Of a stretch of DNA of 64,000 nucleotides, positions 8,487-17,142 are shown one piece after another. How positions within the stretch are numbered: position 1 is the first letter of the stretch; each line of letters starts with the position of its first letter. Location of the stretch: positions 248,001 through 312,000 of the forward strand of contig NZ_QHKM01000001.1 of NCBI RefSeq assembly GCF_003258365.1. The letters are read 5' to 3'. This stretch comes from Hymenobacter edaphi (GTDB taxonomy: Bacteria; Bacteroidota; Bacteroidia; Cytophagales; Hymenobacteraceae). Below the pieces are notes generated by a model. That model did not search any database and was not told the DNA's origin. It was given only the letters and a program-made list of their open reading frames with translations. A program made the position numbers and the translations under genes.

Positions 8487-9227
8487 ATGAACCTGACCGG
8501 CAACACCATTCTCATCACCGGCGGCGCCTCCGGCATCGGCCTGGCGCTGGCCCAGCGCTTCGTGCAGGCGGGCAGCACGGTCATCGTCTGCGGCCGCCGC
8601 GCCGACAAGCTGCGCGAAGCCCAGCAGCAGGTGCCCGGCCTGCAGGTGCGCACCTGCGACCTGGCCTCGCCCGCCGAGCGCGTGGCCCTGCGCGACTGGG
8701 CCGTCGGGCAATTTCCGCAGCTCAACGTGCTCATCAACAACGCCGGCGTGCAGCGCCGCCTGCAGGTGGCCGACCCGGAAGACTGGGCCGCGCGGCAGCA
8801 GGAAATTGCCATCAACTTTGAGGCGCCGGTCCAGCTGGCGGAGCTGTTCATTCCGCACCTGCGCCAGCAGCCCGCGGCGGCCATCGTCAACGTGACGTCG
8901 GGCCTGGCCTTCACGCCGCCCGCGTTTGCCCCGATTTACGGCGCCACCAAGGCGGCCCTGCACTCCTTTACCGTTGCGCTGCGCCATCAGCTGCGCAATA
9001 CGCGCATCGAGGTGCTGGAAATCGTGCCGCCGGCCGTCAATACCGATCTGGGCGGGGCGGGGCTGCACAATTTCGGTGTGCCGGTGGCTGAGTTTGCCGA
9101 TGCGGTGCTGGCGCGGCTGGCCGCCGGCGAGCTGGAAGTCGGCTTCGGCACCTCCGAGGAGCGCCGCCTGGCCTCGCGCAGCGAGCTGGACGCCGCCACC
9201 GAGGCCATGAACGCCCGCTTCAGCTAA
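8487..9227 (+). CDS. Short-chain dehydrogenase/reductase (DltE-like)
   Basis: 246 residues from ATG 8487. The classical SDR hallmarks are present: TGGASGIG nucleotide-binding turn at residues 11-18, NNAG near residue 90, the catalytic VTSG serine, and YGATK with the active Tyr and Lys. The tail (PPAVNTDLGGAG) resembles DltE-like SDRs of unknown physiological substrate. It probably carries out NAD(P)H-dependent reduction of a small ketone or aldehyde in the cytoplasm. Divergent from the barrel gene at 8299. Confidence 0.9.
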   Translation: MNLTGNTILITGGASGIGLALAQRFVQAGSTVIVCGRRADKLREAQQQVPGLQVRTCDLASPAERVALRDWAVGQFPQLNVLINNAGVQRRLQVADPEDWAARQQEIAINFEAPVQLAELFIPHLRQQPAAAIVNVTSGLAFTPPAFAPIYGATKAALHSFTVALRHQLRNTRIEVLEIVPPAVNTDLGGAGLHNFGVPVAEFADAVLARLAAGELEVGFGTSEERRLASRSELDAATEAMNARFS

Positions 9228-9256
9228 GGCTTGGGCTTGTCTGTAAAACGTTAATC

Positions 9257-9355
9257 AGTAACGAGGAAGAGACGCACCCTTGCGTCTTGGCGCGGCGGGA
9301 TAGTACTTTCTGTCTGACGCGAGGAGACGCAAGGGTGCGTCTCTACCTCGTTGCT
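9257..9355. repeat. 99-bp inverted-repeat element
   Basis: Arms 9257-9287 and 9325-9355 are 31-bp inverted copies with two mismatches, containing GAGACGCACCCTTGCGTCT. It lies between the convergent SDR and MscS genes. It could act as a transcription terminator but is much longer than the usual hairpins here, so I class it as a dispersed element. Confidence 0.75.
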
Positions 9356-9376
9356 ACGAACACAAACAACGCCAGC

Positions 9377-10486
9377 TCACTCCGCGCCGCTGCCCACGAC
9401 GAAGCTGGGCGCCGCGGGGGCGTCCACGCTGGTGCGCGTGCGGGGCAGGCACTCGGGGTAGTGCTGCTGAATAAAGCCCACGAGCCGTTCGCGCACGTCG
9501 CAGCGCAGGTCGAAGGCCTGGCTGGAGCTGGCGGCGCTGACCAGGGCGCGCAGCTCCAGGGTGCGCTCCTTGGAATCGGTGACCTGCAGCACGCACACGC
9601 GCTTGTCCCAGAGCGCGTGGTCGGCCACGATGCGCTGCAGCTCCTGCCGCACCGCGTCGATGGGCAGGGTGTAGTCGGCGTAGATGAACACGGTGCCGAG
9701 CAGCTGCGCGGTGGTGCGCGTCCAGTTCTGGAAAGGCTTCTCGATAAAGTAGTTGAGCGGCAGCACCAACCGCCGCTCGTCCCAGATGCGCAGCACCACG
9801 TAGGTGAAGGTAATTTCCTCGACGCGGCCCCACTCGCCCTCCACCACCAGCACGTCGTCGAGGCGGATGGGCTGGGTGAAGGCAATCTGGAAGCCGGCCA
9901 GCAGGTTGCTGATGCTGCGCTGGGCCGCAAAGCCCACGATAACCGACGCAATGCCCGCCGACGTGAGCAGCCCGGTGCCGATTTTGCGCACCGTGGCGAA
10001 GCTCATCAGAATCAGCGCCACGGCCAGGAAAACGATAAGCGACACCACCAGCTTGCGCACGAACTGCAGCTGGGTGAAGAGCTTGCGCACCCGTAGGTTG
10101 TCGCCGTCGCCCAGACGGTAGTGCTGCTGCACCAGGTCTTCCACCACGTTCACGGTGCGCACCAGGCCCCAGGCGAAAGTGCTGATCAGCAGGGCCTCCA
10201 CCGTGCGCCGCAGCACCTCGAAGGGCTTGGGGCCGAGCGGGGCCAGCGGCAGCAGAAACGACAGCGCCAGCACCGGCAGAAACCACGCGCTGGGTCGCCC
10301 CAGCCAGCGCGCCACCGACTGCGTAAGCAGCGGCGCGTCGGAGCGGCGGTTGTAAACGCGCAACAGCCCGAACAGCAGCCACTTCAGCAGCAGGCCCAGG
10401 CCGAGCCCGCCGAGCACCACGAGGGCGGTATCGAGGAACAGCGAAAGGTGGTAGGGCAGGTTCAGGCCGAGGTCTGAGGACGACAT
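9377..10486 (-). CDS. MscS-family mechanosensitive ion channel
   Basis: 369 residues with hydrophobic helices near residues 15-42, 60-80, 90-105 and 140-160, then the conserved pore-lining TM3 (GLLTSAGIASVIVGFAAQRSISNLLAGF) and the beta domain beginning FTQPIRLDDVLVVEGEWGRVEEITFTYVVLRIWD. A C-terminal cytoplasmic alpha/beta domain follows. Such channels open under membrane tension during hypo-osmotic shock. The slightly larger N-terminal membrane portion than in E. coli MscS (286 aa) fits the YbdG/YnaI-like subgroup. Monocistronic. Confidence 0.93.
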   Translation of the reverse strand: MSSSDLGLNLPYHLSLFLDTALVVLGGLGLGLLLKWLLFGLLRVYNRRSDAPLLTQSVARWLGRPSAWFLPVLALSFLLPLAPLGPKPFEVLRRTVEALLISTFAWGLVRTVNVVEDLVQQHYRLGDGDNLRVRKLFTQLQFVRKLVVSLIVFLAVALILMSFATVRKIGTGLLTSAGIASVIVGFAAQRSISNLLAGFQIAFTQPIRLDDVLVVEGEWGRVEEITFTYVVLRIWDERRLVLPLNYFIEKPFQNWTRTTAQLLGTVFIYADYTLPIDAVRQELQRIVADHALWDKRVCVLQVTDSKERTLELRALVSAASSSQAFDLRCDVRERLVGFIQQHYPECLPRTRTSVDAPAAPSFVVGSGAE

Positions 10487-10654
10487 AGGCGGGTAAGGGA
10501 GCGAGGCGGCACCGCCGCTGGTGCCAGCTGCGTCTACCCCCGGCCCCCGGCAAAGGTTATGCGCTGCCGGTCCGGCGCCCGGCGTTGGCGGCAGGCCAAG
10601 CGGGCGGGTGGCGCCTCACATCATCATGTGAATCAGTAGACTAGCAGGGCGTTC

Positions 10655-10662
10655 TACCTTTG
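10655..10662 (+). promoter_or_regulatory. Bacteroidota -7 promoter element (TAnnTTTG)
   Basis: TACCTTTG matches the TAnnTTTG consensus exactly. It lies 105 bases before the cupin ATG, in a 280-base gap. The matching -33 TTTG is not obvious. Confidence 0.4.
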
Positions 10663-10766
10663 TGCCGAACCGCGCCGAGGCCACCCGGCCGCGCCGGCGC
10701 TACCGCTCATGTTTCGTTTGGCTGCCCGGGGCTGCGTGCCGGCGCGGCCCTCTTCCTTTTTGCCCG

Positions 10767-11348
10767 ATGGCGTACCAGGGACAAACTATCGAAAACCCCT
10801 TTACGGGGCAGAGCCTGCACGTTCTGACCACGGCCCGGCAAACCAGCGGCGCCGCGCTGGTGCTGCAATCCAGCTGGCGCGGGCACGGCAGCGAGCCGGC
10901 GGCCCATTACCACCCCGCGCAGGAAGAGCTGTTCGAGGTGCTGCAGGGCCAGCTCACGGTGCGCCTCGACGGGGAGCTGCGCCGGCTCGGGGCCGGCGAG
11001 CAGCTGCGCATCCGGCCCGGGCAGGTGCATTCGATGTGGAACGAGGCCGCCGAGCGCGCCACCGCCCGCTGGACCACCCGCCCCGCCCTGCGCACCGAGG
11101 ACCTGCTGGAAACCGTGTTTTCGCTGGCCCAGGCCGGGCTGGTCAAGGCCGACGGCGCCCCCGGGCTGCTGCAGGCCTCGGTGCTGCTGCCCGCCTACGA
11201 CCAGGAATTTCGCCTGGCCCGGCCGCCGCGCTGGGTGCAGCGCACGGTGTTCGGGCTGCTGCGGCCGCTGGCGCGCCTCATCGGGCTGAAGGCCACCTAC
11301 AGCACGGGCCAGCCGTGGACCAAGGAAGTAGCCACGGCCCGGGGGTGA
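10767..11348 (+). CDS. Cupin-domain protein
   Basis: 193 residues from ATG 10767. A single conserved cupin barrel occupies about residues 30-100: motif 1 is AAHYHPAQEELFEVLQGQL (metal-binding His residues and Glu) and motif 2 is PGQVHSMWN. The C-terminal half (residues 105-190) is helical and carries a conserved-looking PPRWVQRTVFGLLRPLARLIG segment that may associate with the membrane. Function is unknown; such proteins are often small-molecule sensors or dioxygenases. Upstream in-frame GTG starts would add an unlikely basic leader. Confidence 0.82.
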   Translation: MAYQGQTIENPFTGQSLHVLTTARQTSGAALVLQSSWRGHGSEPAAHYHPAQEELFEVLQGQLTVRLDGELRRLGAGEQLRIRPGQVHSMWNEAAERATARWTTRPALRTEDLLETVFSLAQAGLVKADGAPGLLQASVLLPAYDQEFRLARPPRWVQRTVFGLLRPLARLIGLKATYSTGQPWTKEVATARG

Positions 11349-11406
11349 GTACCCATCGGAACGCCGTGCAGCGCGCAGCAAACCGAAGGTAAACGTAGCC
11401 AGGCGG

Positions 11407-11494
11407 CTCGCGGGCTGATGTGGGTAGTAGCCAGGTGGCAATGGCGTTCATTACGGCCGTGGTCCAGTCCGGGCAACTCGCGAGCTGATGTGGG
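11407..11494. repeat. Short direct repeat pair
   Basis: The 18-base string CTCGCG(G/A)GCTGATGTGGG occurs at 11407-11424 and again at 11477-11494, 70 bases apart in a non-coding gap between the convergent cupin and nicotinamidase genes. No meaning is assigned. Confidence 0.5.
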
Positions 11495-11588
11495 GTATTG
11501 ACCTCAATGAAGAGGATTTTACTGCCTACCAGCTGCCGCGGCTTCGCCCGATAGGACGTGGCGGGCAGGTTACACTGCTGCTGTGCGC

Positions 11589-12200
11589 TCAGCCCAGCAA
11601 CTCCCGGCTGTGCACCACGCGGCCGCCCAGCTGGTGCAGCTCCGCCCTGGCCTGCTCGAAGCCCTCGGGCGAAATGGCGCGGGTCGCGTCTTCGATGACG
11701 AACGTGCTGAAGCCCTGGCCGCGGGCGTCCTTGGCGGAGTAAAACACGCAGTAATCGGCGGCCAGGCCGGCCAGGTACACTTCGGTCACGTCGCGGCCGC
11801 GCAGGTAGGCGGCCAGGCCGGTGCTGCGGCGGTGCCCGTTGTCGAAGAAGCCGCTGTAGCTGTCGATTTCGCGGGCCATGCCCTTGCGGAAGATGGCCTC
11901 GATGCGGTGCTGGTCGAGGGCGGGATGCAGCTCGGCGCCCGCGGTGCCCTGCACGCAGTGGTCGGGCCAGAGCACCTGGGCCAGGCCGTAGAGCTCGATA
12001 CGGTCATACTGCTGCTGGCCGGGGTGGCTGCTGGCAAAGCTCAGGTGCCCGGCCGGGTGCCAGTCCTGAGTAGCCACCACCAGGTCGAAGTGGGGCTGCA
12101 GGCGGTTGACGAGCGGGATGATGTCGGCGCCGCCGGGCACGGCCAGCGCGCCGCCCGGCACGAAATCGTTCTGAATATCAATCAGCAGGAGGGCTTTCAT
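11589..12200 (-). CDS. pncA: Nicotinamidase
   Basis: 203 residues; hydrolyses nicotinamide to nicotinate and ammonia for NAD salvage in the cytoplasm. Isochorismatase-fold hallmarks are clear: LLLIDIQNDFVPGG with catalytic D8, TQDWHPAGHLSF with metal-binding Asp/His, WPDHCVQGTAGAELH, the catalytic Lys in FRKGM, and the nucleophile Cys in GLAADYCV. Length and order match bacterial PncA. ATG 12200 is the natural start; the longer in-frame ORF extends into the opposite-strand-overlapping region and the next gene. Confidence 0.95.
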   Translation of the reverse strand: MKALLLIDIQNDFVPGGALAVPGGADIIPLVNRLQPHFDLVVATQDWHPAGHLSFASSHPGQQQYDRIELYGLAQVLWPDHCVQGTAGAELHPALDQHRIEAIFRKGMAREIDSYSGFFDNGHRRSTGLAAYLRGRDVTEVYLAGLAADYCVFYSAKDARGQGFSTFVIEDATRAISPEGFEQARAELHQLGGRVVHSRELLG

Positions 12201-12322
12201 GGGGGTAGCGGGTACGAGGTAGTGAGTAAACCGAGCAGCCGTAGGACGGCCAGAGCCCGGTGCAACGGGGCGAAAGTACGCGGCTGCCGCGAATGGCCGG
12301 CCGCCCCGATGGGCCGCCTGGG

Positions 12323-12844
12323 CTACGCGTTTTCGCCGAACGGGAAGGTGCGCAGCAGCTCCCAGGGGCCGCCGCGGTAAGCCCACAGCTGCAGGCCGGT
12401 GCCGGTGGCCACGAAGGGCCGGAAGGCGGCCGTCAGCTCGGCCAGCAGGTGGCGGGCCGCATCGGGCGTCACCTTGTTCTGCACCGTCACGTGCGGGCGG
12501 CGGCGCTGCTGGTCCTGGGGCGTGAGGTGGGCCTGCCAGTGCGTCTGCAGCTCGCGGTGCAGGGCCTCGGTAGCGGGGCTGAAGAGGGTGTAGGCCACGC
12601 CGCGCCCCAACGACTGCACCCCGCTGACGTGCAGCTCGATGGGCGGCTGCGCCCGGCAGCGCACGGCCAGGTAAGCTTCGATATTGGCCAGCTCGGGCCC
12701 CGGCAGGTGGTGAAACAGCGTGAGGTGGGCGGCCAGAAAGTTGCGCTCGGGCGGAAAGTACTGCCGGCGCAGCGCGTCGAAAAACGCCTGGGCTTCGGCG
12801 TCGAGCTGCAGGGTCAGGATCAGCGGGGCATCGAGGAGGGGCAT
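12323..12844 (-). CDS. 2'-5' RNA ligase / cyclic phosphodiesterase family protein (ThpR-like)
   Basis: 173 residues with the two HxT/S motifs that define the 2H phosphoesterase fold: HLTLFHHL near residue 40 and HVTVQNKV near residue 118. Members open 2',3'-cyclic phosphates or ligate tRNA halves through 2'-5' bonds in vitro; the physiological role is usually unknown. It lies 3 to 5 kb from a P-loop kinase and a Thg1-like protein, both of which are also RNA-end enzymes, which may be coincidence. ATG 12844 gives the usual family length. Confidence 0.85.
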   Translation of the reverse strand: MPLLDAPLILTLQLDAEAQAFFDALRRQYFPPERNFLAAHLTLFHHLPGPELANIEAYLAVRCRAQPPIELHVSGVQSLGRGVAYTLFSPATEALHRELQTHWQAHLTPQDQQRRRPHVTVQNKVTPDAARHLLAELTAAFRPFVATGTGLQLWAYRGGPWELLRTFPFGENA

Positions 12845-13012
12845 AGACGAAGGACGGCGGAACGACAGGCCGCCCGTTACTGCCTACCCGGCCGCGGCCC
12901 GGAATGTTGCGCCGCACGGGCCGGGCGGCCGGGCTCCGGCCCGTGCGGCGTACCTTGGCGGCCCCGCCGTTGGCCACTGGGTGGCCGCGCCGGGCTGATT
13001 TTTACCGCCGCT

Positions 13013-14440
13013 ATGCTTTTTGGTCGTCAGCCTTCCGCCCGGGCCGCCCTGCGCACTGCCTGGGGCCAGCCCAAAGCCGGGCACCGCAACTTTACCCTCA
13101 TTGCCCGCCACCACCGCATTGCGGCCGCCGAAGCCGGCGCCACCGCGCCGCTCGACGAGGCCACCTGGCAGGACCTGAACCTGGACGAGGTCTTCACCGC
13201 CCTCGACCACTGCCAGAGCCGCGTGGGCCAGCAGTACCTCTACCACCGGCTGCGCACCCCCCGGCAGCAGGCCGCTGAAGTTGCCGATTTCCGGGCCACC
13301 GTGGCGGCCGTGGCCGCCGATGCCGGGCCGCGGGAGGCCGCCCAGCTGGCCCTGCGCCCCTTGCAGCACTACGACGCGTACCACCTCGCCGACCTCTTCG
13401 GGCCCGAGCCGCCCGTCGTGCCGGGCTGGACGCGGGCCGCGCCCTGGCTGGCCCTGGCTTCGGCCGGGCTGCTGCTGGCCAGCGCCTTCGAGCCGGCGTT
13501 TCTGTTCGGGGTGGGGCTGGTGTTTCTCCTCAACCTGCTGCTGCACTACCGCGGCCAGTGCACCATCAATGCCCAGTTGAAGTCGTTGGAGCAGCTCGGC
13601 AACCTGTACCGGGCCGGCCGGGCGCTGGCCGAGGTGCCGCTGCCCGGGCTGGCGGCCGAGGGGCTGCGCTCCGATCTGGCCGCGCTCCGCCCGCTGGTGG
13701 GGCGGCTGGGCTTCGTGGCGCAGTGCAGCCAGGTGCCCACCGTGGAGCTGCTGATGCCGCTGTGGTTGCTGGGGCAGTACCTGAAAATCACCTTCCTGCT
13801 CGATCTAGTGCTGTTTCGGCGCAACGTGGTGGTGCTGCGGGCCCGGCAGACGCCGCTGCGGCGCACGTACGAGGCGCTGGGCTACGTCGACAGCGCCCTG
13901 GCCGTGGCCTCGTGGCAGCGGAGCGTGCCCTTTCACTGCGCCCCCGACTTCACGGCCGCGCCCCAGCAGCTGGCCCTGGCCGACGTGTACCACCCGCTGG
14001 TGCCCGCCTGCGTGCCCAACAGCCTCGCGGTGGACGGGCGCAGCGTGCTGCTTACCGGCTCCAATATGTCGGGCAAAACCACCTTCATGCGCACCGTGGG
14101 CGTCAACGTGGTGCTGGCCCAGGCCGTGGGCTGCTGCCTGGCCCGCGCCTACCGCGCCCCCCTGTTGCGGGTGCGCAGCAGCATTGCCGTGGGCGATAGC
14201 CTTACCGAGGGCAAAAGCTACTACTACCAGGAAGTGGAGGCCGTGCGCCAACTGGTGCAGGCCGCCGACGCGCCCGGGCAGCTGTTCATCCTCGACGAGC
14301 TGTTCAAGGGCACCAATACCGTGGAGCGCATTGCCGTGGCCCAGGCCGTGCTGCAGCACCTGGCCCGCCACGCCACCGTGCTGGCCGCCACCCACGACGG
14401 GGAGCTGACCCCGCTGCTGCACGGCCGCTACGACCTTTAG
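13013..14440 (+). CDS. Membrane-anchored MutS-like ATPase, truncated by an in-frame TAG
   Basis: 475 residues from ATG 13013. The N-terminal helical core (about 50-130) is followed by two hydrophobic helices (about 142-158 and 162-178), a lever/clamp-like region, then a MutS C-terminal ATPase: Walker A GSNMSGKTT at about residue 349, SYYYQEVEAV, Walker B LFILDELFKG at about 424 with catalytic D428/E429, and the ATHDGEL histidine switch. There are no mismatch-recognition domains, as in the small membrane MutS-related proteins of Bacteroidota, whose role is not known. A TAG at 14438-14440 ends the frame just after the ATPase core, where relatives read YDLYHF. See the tail entry. Confidence 0.85.
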   Translation: MLFGRQPSARAALRTAWGQPKAGHRNFTLIARHHRIAAAEAGATAPLDEATWQDLNLDEVFTALDHCQSRVGQQYLYHRLRTPRQQAAEVADFRATVAAVAADAGPREAAQLALRPLQHYDAYHLADLFGPEPPVVPGWTRAAPWLALASAGLLLASAFEPAFLFGVGLVFLLNLLLHYRGQCTINAQLKSLEQLGNLYRAGRALAEVPLPGLAAEGLRSDLAALRPLVGRLGFVAQCSQVPTVELLMPLWLLGQYLKITFLLDLVLFRRNVVVLRARQTPLRRTYEALGYVDSALAVASWQRSVPFHCAPDFTAAPQQLALADVYHPLVPACVPNSLAVDGRSVLLTGSNMSGKTTFMRTVGVNVVLAQAVGCCLARAYRAPLLRVRSSIAVGDSLTEGKSYYYQEVEAVRQLVQAADAPGQLFILDELFKGTNTVERIAVAQAVLQHLARHATVLAATHDGELTPLLHGRYDL

Positions 14441-14635
14441 CACTTCACCGAAACCGTGGCCGCCCACGACCTCGTGTTCGACTTCGTGCTCAAGCCCGGC
14501 CCGCTCACTACCCGCAACGCCATGCGGGTGCTGGCCCTGGCCGGCTACCCGCCCGCAGTGGTAGCCGATGCCCGGGCCGTAGCCGCCCGCCTCGATGAGC
14601 AACAGGCCCAGCGTCCGCCGCTGCTGCCGCAGTAG
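14441..14635 (+). pseudogene. Severed C-terminal 64 codons of the MutS-like gene
   Basis: Directly after the TAG and in the same frame the sequence continues HFTETVAAHDLVFDFVLKPGPL and TTRNAMRVLALAGYPPAVVADA to a second stop at 14633-14635. The KPG...RNA...AGYP pattern is the conserved end of MutS ATPase domains (dimerisation helix-turn-helix). So the original gene ended at 14635, and one base (for example TAC to TAG) accounts for the break. Either the strain has lost full function, the stop is read through, or the base is a sequencing error. Confidence 0.85.
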
Positions 14636-14650
14636 CGCCGGCAACGGGCG

Positions 14651-15538
14651 CTACTGCGGCGCCGGGTTAAAGACTTCCGCCAGCAGTTGCCAGCCCTGAG
14701 GGCCGTGTTGCCAAAGGTGCACGTAGCTGCCGCGGCCGGGCTGCCCGGCGCCGCTGTTCAGGTAAGTGCCATAGGTGTAAGCCAGTTCGCCGGAACGGGC
14801 TACGCGGCCGCCCGCGGGCCGCAGCTGCCGCGGTGCCTCCCGGCCGAGCTGCTGCCGGATGGCGGCCGGCGTGGTCAGCGGCAGGGTTTCTTCGCGCAGC
14901 AGGCGGGCCTGCGGGTGCAGCCGGGCGGCGTAGGCGGGGGCCAGCCCCTGCGCCGCCGTGGCCGCCGACAGCTGCTCATCAAGCTGAGTGGCGGTGCGCA
15001 GCGCCTCGGCGCTGCCGCGCCGGGGCGGCTGGCCGGCGGCCGGGTAGCGGAGGGTGGCCGGCGGCTCGGGGCTGCCGCCGGGGGTGGGGTGGCTGATGCC
15101 GTTATCGAGCAGCCAGCGGTACTGCCCGTTGGGCTGCCGGGCCCAGATGGTGAAAAACTGCCCGTAGGCCACGCGCTGCCCATCGGGCTGCTGCAGGTAC
15201 CAGGGGCCGGTGCTGTAGCCCAGCTCGCCGGAGGCCGCCGCGCCCACCGTGGCCGGACCCCAGCGCAGGCTCGGGTCGGAGGGCGTGGCGGCGGGGCGGC
15301 CGCTCCACACGCTGCGGGCCAGCGCCGGCTCGGCCTGGCTGAACACCACCGCCGAATCGGCCATGTAAGCCAGGAACGCGGCCTTGGTGCCCTCCCGCAG
15401 GGCCAGCGCGGCAAAGGCGCGCTCGGCGGCCGCAATGGCCTGCACGGCCGGCGGGGGCGGGGTCGGTTTCGGGGATTGGGCGGAAGCGGCCAGCGGCAGC
15501 AGGGCGGCCAGGAGCAGGTGGGGTAAGCTTGGTTGCAT
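14651..15538 (-). CDS. Secreted protein with two DUF4440/NTF2-like domains
   Basis: 295 residues from ATG 15538 with a signal peptide (MQPSLPHLLLAALLPLAASA, then QSP). Two SnoaL/DUF4440-like halves are visible: AAERAFAALALREGTKAAFLAYMADSAVVF with GQFFTIWARQPNGQYRWLLD at its end, and a second with AAYAARLHPQARLLREE ending GSYVHLWQHGPQGWQLLAEVF. The closing tryptophan-containing strand of each half (R-W-L-L-D-N, W-Q-L-L-A-E) is characteristic. It is probably a periplasmic binding protein or enzyme with unknown ligand. It converges on the MutS-like gene with 15 bases between the stops. Confidence 0.8.
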   Translation of the reverse strand: MQPSLPHLLLAALLPLAASAQSPKPTPPPPAVQAIAAAERAFAALALREGTKAAFLAYMADSAVVFSQAEPALARSVWSGRPAATPSDPSLRWGPATVGAAASGELGYSTGPWYLQQPDGQRVAYGQFFTIWARQPNGQYRWLLDNGISHPTPGGSPEPPATLRYPAAGQPPRRGSAEALRTATQLDEQLSAATAAQGLAPAYAARLHPQARLLREETLPLTTPAAIRQQLGREAPRQLRPAGGRVARSGELAYTYGTYLNSGAGQPGRGSYVHLWQHGPQGWQLLAEVFNPAPQ

Positions 15539-15652
15539 AGGCGGAGCAATGGGGCGGCAAGCTGCGGATTCGCGGCGGCGGGTGCAACGACATGATGATG
15601 TGAGGCGCGGCGTGACAGCGCCGGTAAGGCTATTGTTTGCTAAACTGCGCCC

Positions 15653-16114
15653 ATGCAGGCCATCATCTTTTGCGGCATTCAGGCCACCGGCAAGTCTACC
15701 TTCTACAAGGAGCGGTTTTTCAACTCCCACCTGCGCCTGAGCCTGGACCTGCTCCGCACCCGCCACCGCGAAGCCCGCCTGCTGCAGCTCTGCCTCGACA
15801 CCCAGGCCCGCTTCGTGGTCGACAACACCAACCCCACGGCCGCCGAGCGGGCCCGCTACATCGGCCCGGCCAAAGCGGCGGGCTACGAAATCGTGGGCTA
15901 CTACTTTCAGTCGGTGCCGCGGGCGGCGCAGCTGCGCAACCGGCAGCGCCCCGCCGCCGAGCAGGTGCCCGACGCGGGCCTGTTCGGCACCGCGGGGCGG
16001 CTGCAGCTGCCCACCTGGGCCGAGGGCTTCGACCAGCTCTACTACGTGCGCATCCGGCCCGAAGGCGGCTTCGCTGTGGAGCCCTGGCAAACCGACCCGC
16101 CCGCGTCTGTATGA
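15653..16114 (+). CDS. P-loop polynucleotide-kinase-like ATPase
   Basis: 153 residues resembling the kinase domain of T4 Pnk/PNKP-type enzymes. Walker A GIQATGKST lies at residues 8-16; FVVDNTNPTAAERARYI is the typical PNK/zeta-toxin-like DNTN block binding the phosphate acceptor; a lid arginine region RNRQRP precedes the C-terminus. There is no phosphatase domain. It is expected to phosphorylate 5'-OH ends of RNA or DNA, or a small molecule. The next gene on the same strand is a Thg1-like nucleotide adder, separated by an inverted-repeat element, so a shared RNA-end repair role is plausible but unproven. Confidence 0.8.
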   Translation: MQAIIFCGIQATGKSTFYKERFFNSHLRLSLDLLRTRHREARLLQLCLDTQARFVVDNTNPTAAERARYIGPAKAAGYEIVGYYFQSVPRAAQLRNRQRPAAEQVPDAGLFGTAGRLQLPTWAEGFDQLYYVRIRPEGGFAVEPWQTDPPASV

Positions 16115-16142
16115 CGACCGGAAGCTTATGCCGCCCATCATT

Positions 16143-16239
16143 TCGAGCTTGTCGAGACATCTCGCTCGATAGTATTCCTTTCGTCGAACGAGGAGTGTAC
16201 TATCCCGCATCAGCACGCGAGATGTCTCGACAAGCTCGA
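16143..16239. repeat. 97-bp inverted-repeat element (family A)
   Basis: Perfect 23-bp arms at 16143-16165 and 16217-16239 (core CGAGCTTGTCGAGACATCTCG). The right arm continues into GACCTGACGTT, which also ends the element at 43923-44084, marking both as members of one family. No ORF inside. Confidence 0.8.
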
Positions 16240-16352
16240 CCTGACGTTCTTGGGCCGTCGGAGCCTGGGCCGCCGGCCGGTTTTCTGCCGCCTGCTCTGC
16301 TGCCCGAACAAATCATAGTTATCCTTCCCCCTCACAGCCCATCTGCGGCCCC

Positions 16353-17123
16353 ATGAAGTTCGACGACCTCGACGCCCGCCTGCGCGTCTTTGAAACCGCC
16401 CACGACCATTGCGCCCTGCCCGGCCTCTACCTGGTGGCCCGCCTCGACGGGCGCGGCTTCACCCGGCTCACCAAGGAAATCCACCGCTTTGAAGCCCCGT
16501 TCGACGAGCGGTTTCGGGATATGATGGTGCGGACCGTGGAGCACCTGATGCAGTGCGGCTTCCGCGTCAGCTACGGCTTTACGCAGAGCGACGAAATTTC
16601 CCTGCTGCTCGACCCGGCCGAGGACACCTTCGGGCGGAAGCTGCGCAAGCTGATTTCGGTGCTGGCGGGCGAGGCCTCGGCCCGGTTCACCCAGCAGCTC
16701 GGCGCCGTAGCCTGCTTCGACTGCCGCATCTCGCAGCTGCCGCGCCCCGCCGACGTGGTCGACTACTTCCGCTGGCGGCAGGAAGACGCCCACCGCAACT
16801 CCCTGAACGCGCACTGCTACTGGCTGCTGCGCGGCCTGGGCCACGACGTGGCCCAGGCCACGGCCCGGGTCAAGGGCCTGGGTGTGGGGGCCAAGAACGA
16901 GCTGCTGTTTCAGCACGGGGTCAACTACAACGAGCTGCCCGCCTGGCAGAAGCGCGGCGTGGGCGTGTACTGGGCCTCGCGGCTCAAGGACGCCTTCGAC
17001 CCCATCCGGCAGCAGCCGGTGCAGGTGACGCGCCGCGCCCTGCACGTCGATTACCAGCTGCCCCTCGGGGCCGACTACGCCGCCCTGCTCCGGCCCTGGC
17101 TGCGCCCCGCCGACGAAGCGTAG
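16353..17123 (+). CDS. Thg1-like tRNA guanylyltransferase / 3'-5' polymerase
   Basis: 256 residues matching tRNA(His) guanylyltransferase family proteins. The metal-binding motif VARLDGRGFTRLTKE places D32, and FTQSDEISLLL gives D80/E81, the same spacing as D29 and D76/E77 in human THG1. The HRNSLNAHCYWLLR block is also family-typical. Bacterial Thg1-like proteins (TLPs) usually repair 5'-truncated tRNAs by templated 3'-to-5' addition rather than adding G-1. Preceded by a kinase gene and followed by a DUF3052-like gene 19 bases later, probably in one transcript with the latter. Confidence 0.93.
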   Translation: MKFDDLDARLRVFETAHDHCALPGLYLVARLDGRGFTRLTKEIHRFEAPFDERFRDMMVRTVEHLMQCGFRVSYGFTQSDEISLLLDPAEDTFGRKLRKLISVLAGEASARFTQQLGAVACFDCRISQLPRPADVVDYFRWRQEDAHRNSLNAHCYWLLRGLGHDVAQATARVKGLGVGAKNELLFQHGVNYNELPAWQKRGVGVYWASRLKDAFDPIRQQPVQVTRRALHVDYQLPLGADYAALLRPWLRPADEA

Positions 17124-17142
17124 AATCTGTTAAGTTGCCGCC

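Noticed and set aside
10617-10630. CACATCATCATGTG palindrome upstream of the cupin, and a similar ACATGATGATGTG at 15589
   Set aside because: Short, and near-palindromes of this size are expected by chance; no shared regulation evident.
12260-13012. In-frame extension upstream of the MutS-like gene
   Set aside because: It reads as antisense to the 2'-5' ligase gene and has no conserved domain.
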